This document shows positions 34,355-43,372 of a DNA stretch of 49,515 bases, in pieces. The stretch comes from JAFMDF01 sp039024375. GTDB lineage: Bacteria > Bacteroidota > Bacteroidia > Chitinophagales > Saprospiraceae. Below the pieces are notes generated by a model that saw nothing but the letters and a program-made list of their open reading frames with translations, had not been told where the DNA came from and ran no database searches. Position numbers and translations under genes: made by a program. The stretch covers positions 1-49,515 of the forward strand of contig JBCCQK010000005.1 of assembly GCA_039024375.1 (NCBI GenBank), read 5' to 3'. Numbering within the stretch: position 1 is the first letter of the stretch; the number at the start of each line of letters is the position of its first letter.

Positions 34355-36913
34355 ATGAAATACTTCCTCCCAGCTCTTTTTGGCTTATTAACCACTCTCT
34401 GGAGTTGCGAGCAACAACCACCTACTAAATCTATTCCTCAACTAACGCCCCAAAGTGGAGCTGGACAAGCGCTCGATATGTGGACGCTGCAAAGAAGCTA
34501 TCCGGACCGAACCATTTCCACGAGCAACCTAACCACTGCTTTTAACGACCGACAGGCAACGGCACTTTCCAGGGACTCAGAGGCCAATTGGGAGTCTATT
34601 GGTCCCAAAAATATTGCGGGTCGTACCCTAAAATTAGCGTTTCATCCTACGGACACCCAAACCATCTTCTTAGGTTCCGCTAGTGGTGGGCTGTGGAAAA
34701 CGACGAGTGCAGGTCTCGGTGTAGCGGCTTGGGAAAGGATTGACATCGGCTTCCCCGTTCTAGCCGTTTCGAGTATTGCCATCTCCCAATCGAACCCCGA
34801 CATCATGTACATCGGAACGGGCGAGATGTACAATAGCGAAGAAACAAAACCGGGCGTTGTCAACCGATTGACTCGAGGAACCTATGGCTTTGGTATCTTT
34901 AAATCAACTGACGGCGGCAAAAGTTGGGAAAAATCACTCGATTGGAGTTATCAAGATATGAGAGCTGTACAGGACATTGTCTTCAATCCATTAGATGAAA
35001 ATATTTTGTACGCTGCTACCTCAATTGGTCTGATGAAAAGTGAGAATGCGGGGGCCGATTGGACGGTCATCCACGATATTCCAATGGCAGTCGATGTAGA
35101 AATCAACCCTATCGATACGAACATTATATACGTAACTCACGGGAGTCTCTTTCAAGACGATTCTGGTATTTTTCGTTCTAACGATTCGGGAAATTCCTTT
35201 AAAAAATTACGCATTGGTGTCCCTACTACCTATTCGGGTAAGGCCATGCTCACTTTAGACCCAACGGATTCGAGTACGTTGTACGCTTCCGTGGCCGATG
35301 CTTTTAGAAGTCGTGGTCTGTACCGTAGTTCCAATAATGGCGAATCTTGGGTTCAAGTCAATGAAGAAGATGTTGCCATGTTCCAAGGTTGGTATTCCCA
35401 CGACGTAGTTGTAAACCCGACCTTTCCACAGTCAGTTGTCCAATTAGGTATTGACGTGTGGAAGTCCGACCATCAAGGGCTTACCCCATTTCAACAAACT
35501 TCTTGGCTGCGAGGCAGGTTTGGTAAAAATCCAGTTGGCGTTCCCGACGGTCCACCCGATTACGTCCACTCTGACATTCACCAAGCTATCTTCCATCCTC
35601 TACTCCCCAATACCCTATTTTTGGCAACCGACGGCGGTGTTTTCGTATCGGGAGACGGCGGCGAGACCTTCGCATCGAGGAACGGGGGACTGCAAACCAC
35701 ACAGTTCTACGCCAATTTTGCTAACTCTACGACCAACGCCGATTTTGCTATCGGTGGAATGCAAGACAATTCTACGGCTATTTACACGGGGGATTTTGAG
35801 TGGACCAAAGTCATTGGTGGCGATGGGATGAGTGCGGCTATTGACCCCGAACAGGATAACATTGTTTACGGTTCCTTCCAATCATTGAACATTTTTCGCT
35901 CAACCGATGGCGGACAGAACTTTGAAGATATTGCGCCAATGGCCATTAAACCCGCCTTTAGCGCTCCGTTTGAGATTGCTCCTTCCAATCCTAGAGTGCT
36001 ATATGCAGGTGGACGCTTGCTTTTTAAATCTACCAATCGAGGAAATAGCTGGTCCACACCCAATGCTAATTTTATAGACGGCGGAAATGCCATCCTAAAA
36101 ATTGCAGTGGCCCCCGACAACCTCAATCGCCTTTTGGTAAGTACCGCTCCCAACGTCACCGGAACGGCCAATATTTTTAAGAGCGAAGACGGAGGCGTAA
36201 GCTGGACTAAACTAACGGGCTTACCCGACCGTTTGGCCACCGATTTGGTTTTTCATCCAGAAAACCCCGACGTAGCGTTCATCACTTTTGGTGGTTTCCG
36301 AAGTTTCCACGTCTATCAGACAATGGATGGTGGTCAGAACTGGTTTCCGATAGACAATAACTTGCCCGATATTCCGCATAATTCGTTAATCATTGACCCT
36401 GCTCAACCCAACAATATTTATATTGCCAACGATTTGGGCGTTTATGTGTCCGAAGATGCGGGCGGCACTTGGTTACCTTTTATGGAAGGATTGCCCGAAG
36501 TCACCCTAGCCATGCACCTAAGCATTTCACCCGCTAACCAGAAACTACGGGTCGCTACACACGGCAATGGTGTTTTTGAAACGGATTTGGTGGGAAAAGT
36601 CATTAGTAGTTTACCCCAAGAGAGGGTTCCACAACCATTGACTTTAGGTCAAAATTTCCCGAACCCTGCTAGGAATCAAACGACAATTCCTTTCACTTTG
36701 ACGAAAAAGAGTACCGTATCATTAAGCCTTTTTAGTAGTAGTGGACAACTGGTCAAAAAACTAGAAGTGGGTGATTTTTTACAAGGTGAGCATCAATACG
36801 AAATCGATGTCTCCAATTTAGCTTCGGGTAGCTACTTATACGAATTATCTAGCAAAGCAAAAGGTAAACCTTGGGTGAGACAACAAAAGTGGTTAATAAA
36901 AAAGGGAGGATGA
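34355..36913 (+). CDS. T9SS-sorted Asp-box (BNR/VPS10-like) repeat protein
   Basis: 852 residues. Signal peptide MKYFLPALFGLLTTLWSCEQ with a lipobox-like LWS-C. About ten Asp-box motifs (SxDxGxxW/F) such as KSTDGGKSW, RSTDGGQNF, KSEDGGVSW and QTMDGGQNW mark a beta-propeller of the sialidase/VPS10 type. No sialidase catalytic set is evident. A T9SS type A sorting domain closes the chain (LGQNFPNPARNQTTIPF, VSLSLFSSSGQLVKKL, NLASGSYLYEL). Probably an adhesive or glycan-related surface protein. Carrying both a lipobox-like Cys and a T9SS tail is unusual; the Cys may simply be fortuitous. Confidence 0.9.
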   Translation: MKYFLPALFGLLTTLWSCEQQPPTKSIPQLTPQSGAGQALDMWTLQRSYPDRTISTSNLTTAFNDRQATALSRDSEANWESIGPKNIAGRTLKLAFHPTDTQTIFLGSASGGLWKTTSAGLGVAAWERIDIGFPVLAVSSIAISQSNPDIMYIGTGEMYNSEETKPGVVNRLTRGTYGFGIFKSTDGGKSWEKSLDWSYQDMRAVQDIVFNPLDENILYAATSIGLMKSENAGADWTVIHDIPMAVDVEINPIDTNIIYVTHGSLFQDDSGIFRSNDSGNSFKKLRIGVPTTYSGKAMLTLDPTDSSTLYASVADAFRSRGLYRSSNNGESWVQVNEEDVAMFQGWYSHDVVVNPTFPQSVVQLGIDVWKSDHQGLTPFQQTSWLRGRFGKNPVGVPDGPPDYVHSDIHQAIFHPLLPNTLFLATDGGVFVSGDGGETFASRNGGLQTTQFYANFANSTTNADFAIGGMQDNSTAIYTGDFEWTKVIGGDGMSAAIDPEQDNIVYGSFQSLNIFRSTDGGQNFEDIAPMAIKPAFSAPFEIAPSNPRVLYAGGRLLFKSTNRGNSWSTPNANFIDGGNAILKIAVAPDNLNRLLVSTAPNVTGTANIFKSEDGGVSWTKLTGLPDRLATDLVFHPENPDVAFITFGGFRSFHVYQTMDGGQNWFPIDNNLPDIPHNSLIIDPAQPNNIYIANDLGVYVSEDAGGTWLPFMEGLPEVTLAMHLSISPANQKLRVATHGNGVFETDLVGKVISSLPQERVPQPLTLGQNFPNPARNQTTIPFTLTKKSTVSLSLFSSSGQLVKKLEVGDFLQGEHQYEIDVSNLASGSYLYELSSKAKGKPWVRQQKWLIKKGG

Positions 36914-37322
36914 AAATTTATCCTTTCGAATAAATAATCATCCTTTCGAGTCTCAAAGTAGTGGGCATCGCTTTTGGTCTGTAGAAAAATAATAGTCTCT
37001 ACTCCACTAATTTTCTTTGAACCATTTCACAGAAATGCCCGCGTAATCTTTGAAAATGCAGTCGTTGCTTATAGGTTTCATAGTTTTTGTTCTTCCGATT
37101 TAAAATCGGTAACGCTGCTTTTCTACTACTGTTTTGACCCTATTCTTTTAGGTAGTGACTAGTGATTAGTTAGTTATCGACCCACGGTAAGACGGTTTGC
37201 TCTACAAAAAATTTCAGAATAAATACTAACCTAGTAATTTAGCATTCGGAAATGCTAACAAACTTTTAATTTATTCTAACCATCAATATCGCTAGTCTCT
37301 GCTCTCGATTCTCTCCTCTCGC

Positions 37323-37370
37323 AAAAAAAATGTATCGCCTCCCAATCCGAATAAGGAGACGATATACATT
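37323..37370 (-). terminator. Minus-strand intrinsic terminator
   Basis: The stem pairs AATGTATATCGTCTCC with GGAGGCGATACATT (minus-strand sense; one G-U pair and a 2-nt bulge), followed by eight T. The plus-strand side lacks a comparable T-tract. Confidence 0.7.
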
Positions 37371-37565
37371 TTAATGATAACACAAACATTTTCTTTGGTC
37401 AGGGAATTTGGTGTAATATCGGTTTTTAGAACGGCCTCGTTGGAGGCAAAGCAATTTCTTTCCCTGCCCTTTAGTGGGATTTCGAGCAGGGTAGGAAATT
37501 GTAGTTATTTACTTTTCAAAGTTCTTTTTGTGCTTCATTTCGTCTTTTGGGTTATCCCTTTTTGA
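37323..37565 (-). ncRNA. Candidate structured RNA with intrinsic terminator, minus strand
   Basis: Reading the minus strand from about 37565: GGGATAACCC (small hairpin), then a long hairpin whose arms are 37452-37467 and 37486-37501 (14 of 16 positions pair), then GCCTC-CAAC-GAGGC (37434-37447, perfect), then a terminator stem 37355-37370/37329-37342 followed by eight U from the A-tract 37323-37330. A near-consensus -7 box CATATTTG lies at 37578-37571. Alternative: this is the 3' UTR and terminator of the minus-strand T9SS gene that ends at 37812. It did not match any RNA class I can recall. Confidence 0.45.
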
Positions 37566-37681
37566 CGACACAAATATGAGCACAATCGAACCATTTTTTT
37601 AACGACTTGCAGTGAAGTGGGCAGGCAGTGTAGTGAAATTAAATTTTTATATATTTGTAATAAAAATCTTCAACATCGACT

Positions 37682-37787
37682 CAACCGTAACGTAACTCTC
37701 TGAGTTGCGCTAATACTGAACGAAGATAATTGCATTACTACCGACTAGTCGAGATACAGCACAACTCGGAGAGTTATGTTACGTTGG
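37682..37787. mobile_element. 106-bp MITE-like element with ~30-bp inverted ends
   Basis: The left end begins CAACCGTAACGTAACTCTCT (37682) and the right end, read in complement, begins CCAACGTAACATAACTCTCC (37787). About 24 of 30 positions match. A single related arm lies at 10389-10410. No coding capacity. It sits 25 bp from the stop of the T9SS gene and may double as a terminator. Confidence 0.65.
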
Positions 37788-37811
37788 CTAGCCGAAATAG
37801 TAGAATGACTG

Positions 37812-38999
37812 TTACCTTTTCAACACAATTTTTTGACTCGCTACACCAAGACCCTCCTCATTTTCTAGCAGAAAAAAATAATTGCCACTCGGCAAATCAC
37901 CCAACAACTCGATGGTCGTTATGACATTCCCCGGAGCATCCCAAAGGCTCTGCTGCTGGACCACTTGCCCTTGACTGTTGAACAGCGTAAAGCGCCACGG
38001 CTGACTACTCTCTTTTTCAAAGGATAATTGCAAGTAGTCACTCGTTGGATTGGGGAAGGCACTTACGGCAATAGGTTTATCAATAAATTTAGTACTAGTA
38101 GTAATAAAATTATTAACGTTCCTAGACATTGAAGCGGCAATAACCTGCCCAGTCGTTTCATTTACAATCATGGACAAGGCTGACCGATTTAACCCTTTAA
38201 CCCAAAAAGTATAGGTCGTTGTTTGAGAAATCTGTCCCTGTTCTTGAAAGAAAAAGGAAAGTAACAGCGGAGGCGCAGGTTCATTATTTATAAAAAAACT
38301 ATCGACGCGAGTCAATGACCTTTTCAGCAGCAATGCCTCAAAAGTTTTTTGACCACCGCCCACTAATGGATTAGGTAGGGTCAGTTCTCCCCAGCCAGCC
38401 ACGTCGTACTGATAGCTTAAGTAAGCACGTTGTAGGCTCGGCGCTTTATCATAACTTAAAATGGGTAAGGATAAGGTAAAAGGTGTGTTCAAAGTAAAAC
38501 TGCTCGAAAAGGTATCAGCGTAGTTCAATGGAAATTTCACCTCGTATAGCGGTTCTTCGTACACACAAACTCCCGCTAAAAACTCGAAGGAATCTCTTGC
38601 GGTTCCTCCCGTTATGTTGACTATCGAAAAAGGACGAGGAAACACCTCTCGTCCGAGTACTTTGTGTCCATCGTCGTCCAAACGCTCAATAAAATGTGTC
38701 TCTTGGCTGATGTCACCGATAAACCGAATATTGACCATCTCTACGATGTTGGCGGTTGGGAAATCGGGATGCGTCCCAATATCTTCAATATTCCCTGCTT
38801 GCTGTTCAAAATCGACTGCCGTATAGTCCCAAATCATGTCCTCCCCTACTTCGGGAACGGCAATAGAATCGGGGTTTAAAATCCTAGAAAAAACGGTGTC
38901 GCCAGGCTGTAAATCGTAGTCAGCACGAGTAAACGTTATTTGTGCGGCAGCAACGAAAGTGCTAGATAGCGCTAATAGTAGTAAAAAATTTTTTATCAT
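37812..38999 (-). CDS. T9SS-sorted secreted protein of unknown function
   Basis: 395 residues from the ATG at 38999, directly before the signal peptide MIKNFLLLLALSSTFVAAAQ; the open frame to 39038 adds no signal features. The body (LQPGDTVFSRILNPDSI, then VGEDMIWDYTAV) resembles a widespread Bacteroidota secreted family of unknown role. The tail is a T9SS type A domain (AFPNPTSDYLQLSFEKE, FTLFNSQGQVVQQQ, LPSGNYFFLLENEEG, SQKIVLKR). Exported through the T9SS to the surface or medium. It is divergent from the TetR gene at 39266. Confidence 0.82.
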   Translation of the reverse strand: MIKNFLLLLALSSTFVAAAQITFTRADYDLQPGDTVFSRILNPDSIAVPEVGEDMIWDYTAVDFEQQAGNIEDIGTHPDFPTANIVEMVNIRFIGDISQETHFIERLDDDGHKVLGREVFPRPFSIVNITGGTARDSFEFLAGVCVYEEPLYEVKFPLNYADTFSSSFTLNTPFTLSLPILSYDKAPSLQRAYLSYQYDVAGWGELTLPNPLVGGGQKTFEALLLKRSLTRVDSFFINNEPAPPLLLSFFFQEQGQISQTTTYTFWVKGLNRSALSMIVNETTGQVIAASMSRNVNNFITTSTKFIDKPIAVSAFPNPTSDYLQLSFEKESSQPWRFTLFNSQGQVVQQQSLWDAPGNVITTIELLGDLPSGNYFFLLENEEGLGVASQKIVLKR

Positions 39000-39265
39000 A
39001 ATTATAAGAATTAGCAATTGACGAGGAGGAGCTACCAAGTAGTTAGAAGCAAAATATTATTCAGCAGGTTGGAAGGATTGGTGACAACAACCTGCCCAAA
39101 TGTACCCTTTATCAATTGGACTTTGGTAAAAATTAGGTCATTAGATTCCTATTCAAAATTAAAAATACTTGTTACTTTGATGTTTGGTAAGAGGGCTCTT
39201 CTATGGCAACTGCAAGAACCCCATCGTTCACCACTCGAATTAAACAGATACAACCACTACCCTAC

Positions 39266-39919
39266 ATGAATGTTGAGAAAAAAAGTAAGCGGCGAGCTGG
39301 CAGACCCAAAAAAAACAAAGACCTCAACCCCGATACCATCCTGCGCACAGCATTAAAAAACTTTGCCCAACAGGGCTACGGTGGCATTACCATTAATAAG
39401 ATTGCCACACAAACGGGCGTAGCCGATTCGTTACTTTACTATCATTTTGGTAATAAAGAAGAATTGTGGAAAAGGGCAATGTCGCTCGTCGGTATGGAAA
39501 TTCACAAGGAACTACACGATTTATTTCATCTGATTGACGACTTAGATGGATTGGAAAAATTGCGCCTTTACAATAAGAAAATTGTCCACGTTTCCGCCAA
39601 ATACCCCGAATTTCAACAGGTCGTCGTACAAGAGGTATTTTCGGATAATCCTCGCTCGGCTTGGCTTATTGATAGCTTGCTGAAACCTATTTTTCAACCG
39701 ATGCAAACCATTCTTTTAGAAGAACGATCGAAAGGCACCATCAAAAAAATTCCACTCGCTAACCTATTTAGCTTTATTATCGGTTCCATTACTACCCTCT
39801 TTACTCGTTCTTTTCAAATGAAGAAAATGCACGGTATCGACTCGCTCGACGACACCCAAATTGATTTACACGTAACGGTTATTAATGACCTAATTTTTAA
39901 TGGTTTACTAGACCAGTAA
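39266..39919 (+). CDS. TetR/AcrR-family transcriptional regulator
   Basis: 217 residues from the ATG at 39266; an upstream ATG at 39203 would add 21 residues of low family likeness. Basic head KRRAGRPKKNKDLNPD, then the HTH: ILRTALKNFAQQGYGGITINKIATQTGVADSLLYYHFGNKEELWKRAM. The C-terminal domain is of the generic ligand-binding kind. An MMPL/RND exporter lies 1 kb downstream in convergent orientation, with a transposase between; TetR proteins often control such pumps, but here the link is only positional. Confidence 0.9.
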   Translation: MNVEKKSKRRAGRPKKNKDLNPDTILRTALKNFAQQGYGGITINKIATQTGVADSLLYYHFGNKEELWKRAMSLVGMEIHKELHDLFHLIDDLDGLEKLRLYNKKIVHVSAKYPEFQQVVVQEVFSDNPRSAWLIDSLLKPIFQPMQTILLEERSKGTIKKIPLANLFSFIIGSITTLFTRSFQMKKMHGIDSLDDTQIDLHVTVINDLIFNGLLDQ

Positions 39920-39965
39920 AATAACGAACACGAACACCCGAAGAATTTTCTTGTAAAATGATTTT

Positions 39966-39991
39966 GTAGGGGCAATGCCTTGTGCTTGCCC
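39966..39991. repeat. REP hairpin copy 1
   Basis: GTAGGGGCAATGCCTTGTGC then TTGCCC: 24 of 26 bases match the inverted REP pair at 40800-40860. It lies upstream of the RAYT gene, in the orientation of the left REP there. Confidence 0.8.
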
Positions 39992-40122
39992 TTATCCTAC
40001 TTTTGATAATGAAAAACCAATTAGTAGAAATTACATTTATGAATATTTAGGAAAAGCATACAAAAGAAACACCATTTGTTTTAAATTGATTTAAGTAGTA
40101 CATTTACCCAAAAACTAATATT

Positions 40123-40737
40123 ATGAGCAGAAACTACGACCCTAAAAAACATCATCGCCGCTCCATTCGATTAAAGAATTATGATTATTCGCGTGCAGGA
40201 TTTTATTTTGTCACGGTTTGTATAAAAGACCATGTGTGTCTGCTGGGACAAATAAAACATGGAGAAATGACATTAAACAGTGCGGGGAAAATGATTAATC
40301 AAACATGGCTAGACTTACCTAAAAGGTTTCCAACTATCAAGCTACATGAACACATAGTGATGCCCAATCACTTTCATGGTATTATCGAGATTTTAGATAC
40401 TTGGAAGAACGTTAAAGGTAAAGATGTAATTGCTAAAGACGGGCAGATTTTACCTTTTGAAAATGAGCAACTGCATGGAAAAGGGCAACCACAAGGGATT
40501 GCCCCTACAAAGAAGAAATTGGGAGACATAGTTGGTGCATTCGAATCACTTACAACCGTTGAATATATCAAAGGTGTAAAGAATGAGGGATGGGAACGGT
40601 TTGACGGAAAGCTATGGCAACGCAACTATTGGGAACATATAATTCGTCATCAACAATCTTTCAGCCGTATTGCCAACTATATTCAAAATAATGTTATCAC
40701 ATGGGAAAAAGATAAATTTTATCAACATGAAAGTTAA
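40123..40737 (+). CDS. REP-associated tyrosine transposase (RAYT, IS200/IS605-like)
   Basis: 204 residues of the Y1 HUH transposase superfamily. N-terminal RRSIRLKNYDYSRAGFYFVTVCIKDH is characteristic of RAYTs; the HUH metal-binding motif is in EHIVMPNHFHGIIEI (HFH), and the catalytic tyrosine is expected in IANYIQNNVITW. RAYTs are domesticated, single-copy enzymes thought to mobilise REP hairpins. Here REP copies lie upstream (39966), downstream (40800) and inside the gene (40483-40508), the last adding GQPQGIAPT to a variable loop in frame. The gene looks intact. Confidence 0.92.
   Translation: MSRNYDPKKHHRRSIRLKNYDYSRAGFYFVTVCIKDHVCLLGQIKHGEMTLNSAGKMINQTWLDLPKRFPTIKLHEHIVMPNHFHGIIEILDTWKNVKGKDVIAKDGQILPFENEQLHGKGQPQGIAPTKKKLGDIVGAFESLTTVEYIKGVKNEGWERFDGKLWQRNYWEHIIRHQQSFSRIANYIQNNVITWEKDKFYQHES
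40483..40508. repeat. REP hairpin copy inside the RAYT gene
   Basis: GGGCAACCACAAGGGATTGC then CCCTAC is identical over its 26 bases to the right REP at 40835-40860. It is read in frame as GQPQGIAPT between the HUH region and LGDIVGAFESL. The insertion does not interrupt translation. Confidence 0.85.
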
Positions 40738-40799
40738 TATCTCTCTTGCCGAAGAGAAGGTTTTCTCATAGAACTGGTTTTAGTGATTTACCGCGGTTT

Positions 40800-40860
40800 G
40801 TAGGGGCAATCCCTTGTGGTTGCCCAATGTGCGAGGGCAACCACAAGGGATTGCCCCTAC
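40800..40860. repeat. Perfect inverted REP pair downstream of RAYT
   Basis: Bases 40800-40825 and 40835-40860 are perfect 26-bp inverted repeats separated by 9 nt. The arms are the REP sequence also seen at 39966-39991 and 40483-40508. It can form a long cruciform or RNA hairpin and may terminate transcription between the RAYT and the convergent MMPL gene. Confidence 0.9.
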
Positions 40861-40924
40861 AAGGCTCTCGAAAAAAGAACATATTTTAGTAGATTACCAT
40901 ACTCCTGTAATTATCACACTTATC

Positions 40925-43159
40925 CTACTTCATCAACCATCGTATCAACACAGGAATTATCAACAAGTCACTAAACAGAGCGGTGAACAACGTTACACTA
41001 ATCATCAACCCCACCGTGACACTAGGCGGATTGACCGAGAAAAGCATAATCAAAAAACCAAAAAACAGGATGATGGAGGTAAGACAAATCGCCTTTCCCG
41101 TTTCCAAAAAGGTAATGTGAATCGACTCTTCGATGGACAAGCCTTTGTCTCTCGCCAGTTTAAATTTACTCAGAAAGTGAATGGTATCGTCCACGGCAAT
41201 TCCAAAGACGATGGCAAATAAAATAGCGACGCCCGCTTCCAATTCGATACCCAGAAAACCGAGCAAACCGCCCGCAAAGACCAATGGAAAAACGTTTGGC
41301 ACCAACGAAATAAGCACCATCCTACCATTTTTAAACAAAAGCGCCATCAAAATACTGATGACAATGACGGCAATTCCTAACCCTTCAAGCAGACTTTCCC
41401 GTGCATAGACCGCATTTTTATCCAAAATAATACCAGAACCCGTTTTTTTGAAAGTAGCGACGGTCGAATCCGTATTCGCAGCAATCCAAGCATCAATTCG
41501 ATTACCTACGGCGGATACGGAATCGGCCCCCAAATCCAAAATTTTAGTCGTAATCCGCGCTTTTTTACCATCTTTGCTCACCAAAACATTGGCCGAATCG
41601 TCCGCTATCCGATTGGCGTAGCGTTGGTATTTTTTGAACGTCCGTTCTTTGGTTGGCAATTCGTAAGCCGACGCTCGATTTTGATTAAAGGCTTGATTGA
41701 TGCTTTTATAGACTGTCGTTACCGAACTTGCCGATTTGATGGAAGGGATTGTTTTGAGGTGCTGTTCTACTTTGTCAATTTCTTTTAATACTTCGAAGTC
41801 GGTCGCTTGGTAATCGCCTTGGGCAAAAACGCCAAACTCAACGGGTCGGTAGCCCGCAAATTGGCGTTCGAAAAACTGAAAATCTTTGGTAATTTTCTGA
41901 CCAATCGGCAGATTATTTTCCAATTGGTAGTTGGTCGTAATCCTAGAAATCCCCCAGAAACTTAATGCCGCTACAATAACCCCACCCACAATAATTTGCG
42001 TAGGTTTTTGAAGCGTAAACTGGTAGGACTTTTCCATCATGTTTTCCCACAGTTGGTTATTTTTCCCCAATTTAATCAAGTCGTCCGTTTTAAACATCGA
42101 CAACAACGCCGTCGTGAAGAAAATGACCGTTAGATAGGCAATCACAACTCCGAAAGCTGCATTCACCCCAAAGTCCTTAATCGGGCCAATTCGACTTGTC
42201 AGTAAAGATGCAAAACCGATGGCGGTCGTCGTGGAGGTCAGTAACGTCGCTAATCCAATTTCCTTAATAGTAACCTTGACCGCTTCTCTTCGGGGCAATC
42301 CTTTCCGCAATTCGTCGATGTATTTGGACATAATATGAATCACGTCCGACGTGCCGACGATAATCATCAGAACGGGATACAAGGCCGACATGACACTCAA
42401 TTCTCGACCCGTTGCTCCCAAAAAGCCCAGAAAAAGAATCATTCCCAAAGCGATAGACACCAAAGCAATGCCCACCCCGTAAGGTCGCCGATACAAAATG
42501 AAAATAATGACAGACACCAATATACCCGAAATCAATGCTGATATCAACACTTCTTCCTGCTGCATTTTCACCAATTCGGATTGAAAATAGGCTTGTCCCA
42601 AGTAGTGGTAATTTTCAAAATCGTAAAGCGCCACCAATGAATCTAAATCGGCTACCAACTGGTCCGCATCCGACAATTCCATTTTGTTCTCCGTCTTGAG
42701 GGCGACCACCAACGTCGTCGCCGCCGAGTCGATTAAGTTGTACACAAATCGCTCATCGTTCAACAAACGGTCTCGGTCTTTAGCGTATTTTTCGGGTTGG
42801 TCGATATGAATAGCGGGCACGGAGGTCATGCCAAAAGGTGTTTTCAAAGGGTAAGAAAACTTAGTCAGTGATTGACTTTCGGTGATATTTTTTAACTGGC
42901 GCGTTTTGAGGGTGAAATCGTGGAATTGTTCTAAAAAAGACTGTTCAAAGACACCTTCTTTGCGAGGAATCGCTACGAGAAAAAAGTTCGCATCGTTTTC
43001 GAAGTCTTCCGTAAATTCCTTGAAAAAGGCCAAATCGGGGTCGCCCGTGGGAAAAAACTGGTCAAAATTGAACGTAAATTGTAGCTGCGTTGCAAAGTAA
43101 ACACTAGCAAGGGTCAATAATACGAAAGTGCTAATTATGCTGACTCGTAGTCGTCTCAT
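40925..43159 (-). CDS. MMPL/RND-family transporter
   Basis: 744 residues with the RND topology: one N-terminal helix (STFVLLTLASVYFA), a large periplasmic loop (30-200), a block of five helices from EVLISALISGILVSVIIFIL, a second loop, then helices from LLEGLGIAVIVISILMALLF to the end. Typical MMPL stretches are LYPVLMIIVGTSDVIHIMSKYIDELRKG and AIVFGIAVDDTIHFLSKFKLARDKG, with the charged residues of the proton relay. Such proteins export lipids or hydrophobic compounds with proton motive force. No adaptor or outer-membrane channel gene is adjacent. Confidence 0.9.
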   Translation of the reverse strand: MRRLRVSIISTFVLLTLASVYFATQLQFTFNFDQFFPTGDPDLAFFKEFTEDFENDANFFLVAIPRKEGVFEQSFLEQFHDFTLKTRQLKNITESQSLTKFSYPLKTPFGMTSVPAIHIDQPEKYAKDRDRLLNDERFVYNLIDSAATTLVVALKTENKMELSDADQLVADLDSLVALYDFENYHYLGQAYFQSELVKMQQEEVLISALISGILVSVIIFILYRRPYGVGIALVSIALGMILFLGFLGATGRELSVMSALYPVLMIIVGTSDVIHIMSKYIDELRKGLPRREAVKVTIKEIGLATLLTSTTTAIGFASLLTSRIGPIKDFGVNAAFGVVIAYLTVIFFTTALLSMFKTDDLIKLGKNNQLWENMMEKSYQFTLQKPTQIIVGGVIVAALSFWGISRITTNYQLENNLPIGQKITKDFQFFERQFAGYRPVEFGVFAQGDYQATDFEVLKEIDKVEQHLKTIPSIKSASSVTTVYKSINQAFNQNRASAYELPTKERTFKKYQRYANRIADDSANVLVSKDGKKARITTKILDLGADSVSAVGNRIDAWIAANTDSTVATFKKTGSGIILDKNAVYARESLLEGLGIAVIVISILMALLFKNGRMVLISLVPNVFPLVFAGGLLGFLGIELEAGVAILFAIVFGIAVDDTIHFLSKFKLARDKGLSIEESIHITFLETGKAICLTSIILFFGFLIMLFSVNPPSVTVGLMISVTLFTALFSDLLIIPVLIRWLMK

Positions 43160-43312
43160 GCAGGAATTGCTTTATCTTTTTGGTAACCTAATCGCTTTAG
43201 TAGGCAAAACAAAACAAATAGTAGAGGGTTCTTAGTTTCAATAGAATTTACCCTTTTCCTTTTTTCAAAATTCATTCCTTACACTATTTACACAAAACCC
43301 CTTATTTTTATC

Positions 43313-43325
43313 GTTCCGCTGGAAC
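43313..43325. repeat. Small hairpin in the divergent MMPL / M1 promoter region
   Basis: GTTCC-GCT-GGAAC forms a 5-bp perfect stem 48 bp before the M1 start codon. The remaining bases from 43160 to 43372 show no gene and no exact promoter box. Confidence 0.4.
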
Positions 43326-43372
43326 CGCTTTCCTGCCGAAAAATTTCAGAGTAATATAATAATACGAGAAAC

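Larger units (their letters stand above)
36914..37811. other. 898-bp gene-free region with hairpins
   Basis: Lies between the 3' ends of two convergent T9SS-protein genes. It contains a candidate structured RNA on the minus strand (37323-37565), a MITE-like element (37682-37787), an AGTGACT satellite remnant (37152-37172) and an exact plus-strand -7 box TATATTTG at 37650-37657 with no ORF downstream of it. The 63-codon ORF at 37374-37565 overlaps the candidate RNA hairpins and has no recognisable features. Confidence 0.6.

Noticed and set aside
37374..37565. 63-codon plus-strand ORF
   Set aside because: It overlaps strong hairpins oriented to the minus strand and shows no protein-like pattern beyond a hydrophobic tail.
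40814..41221. ORF containing GQPQGIAPT downstream of the RAYT
   Set aside because: It begins in a REP hairpin and continues as antisense of the MMPL gene; the peptide is only the REP being translated.
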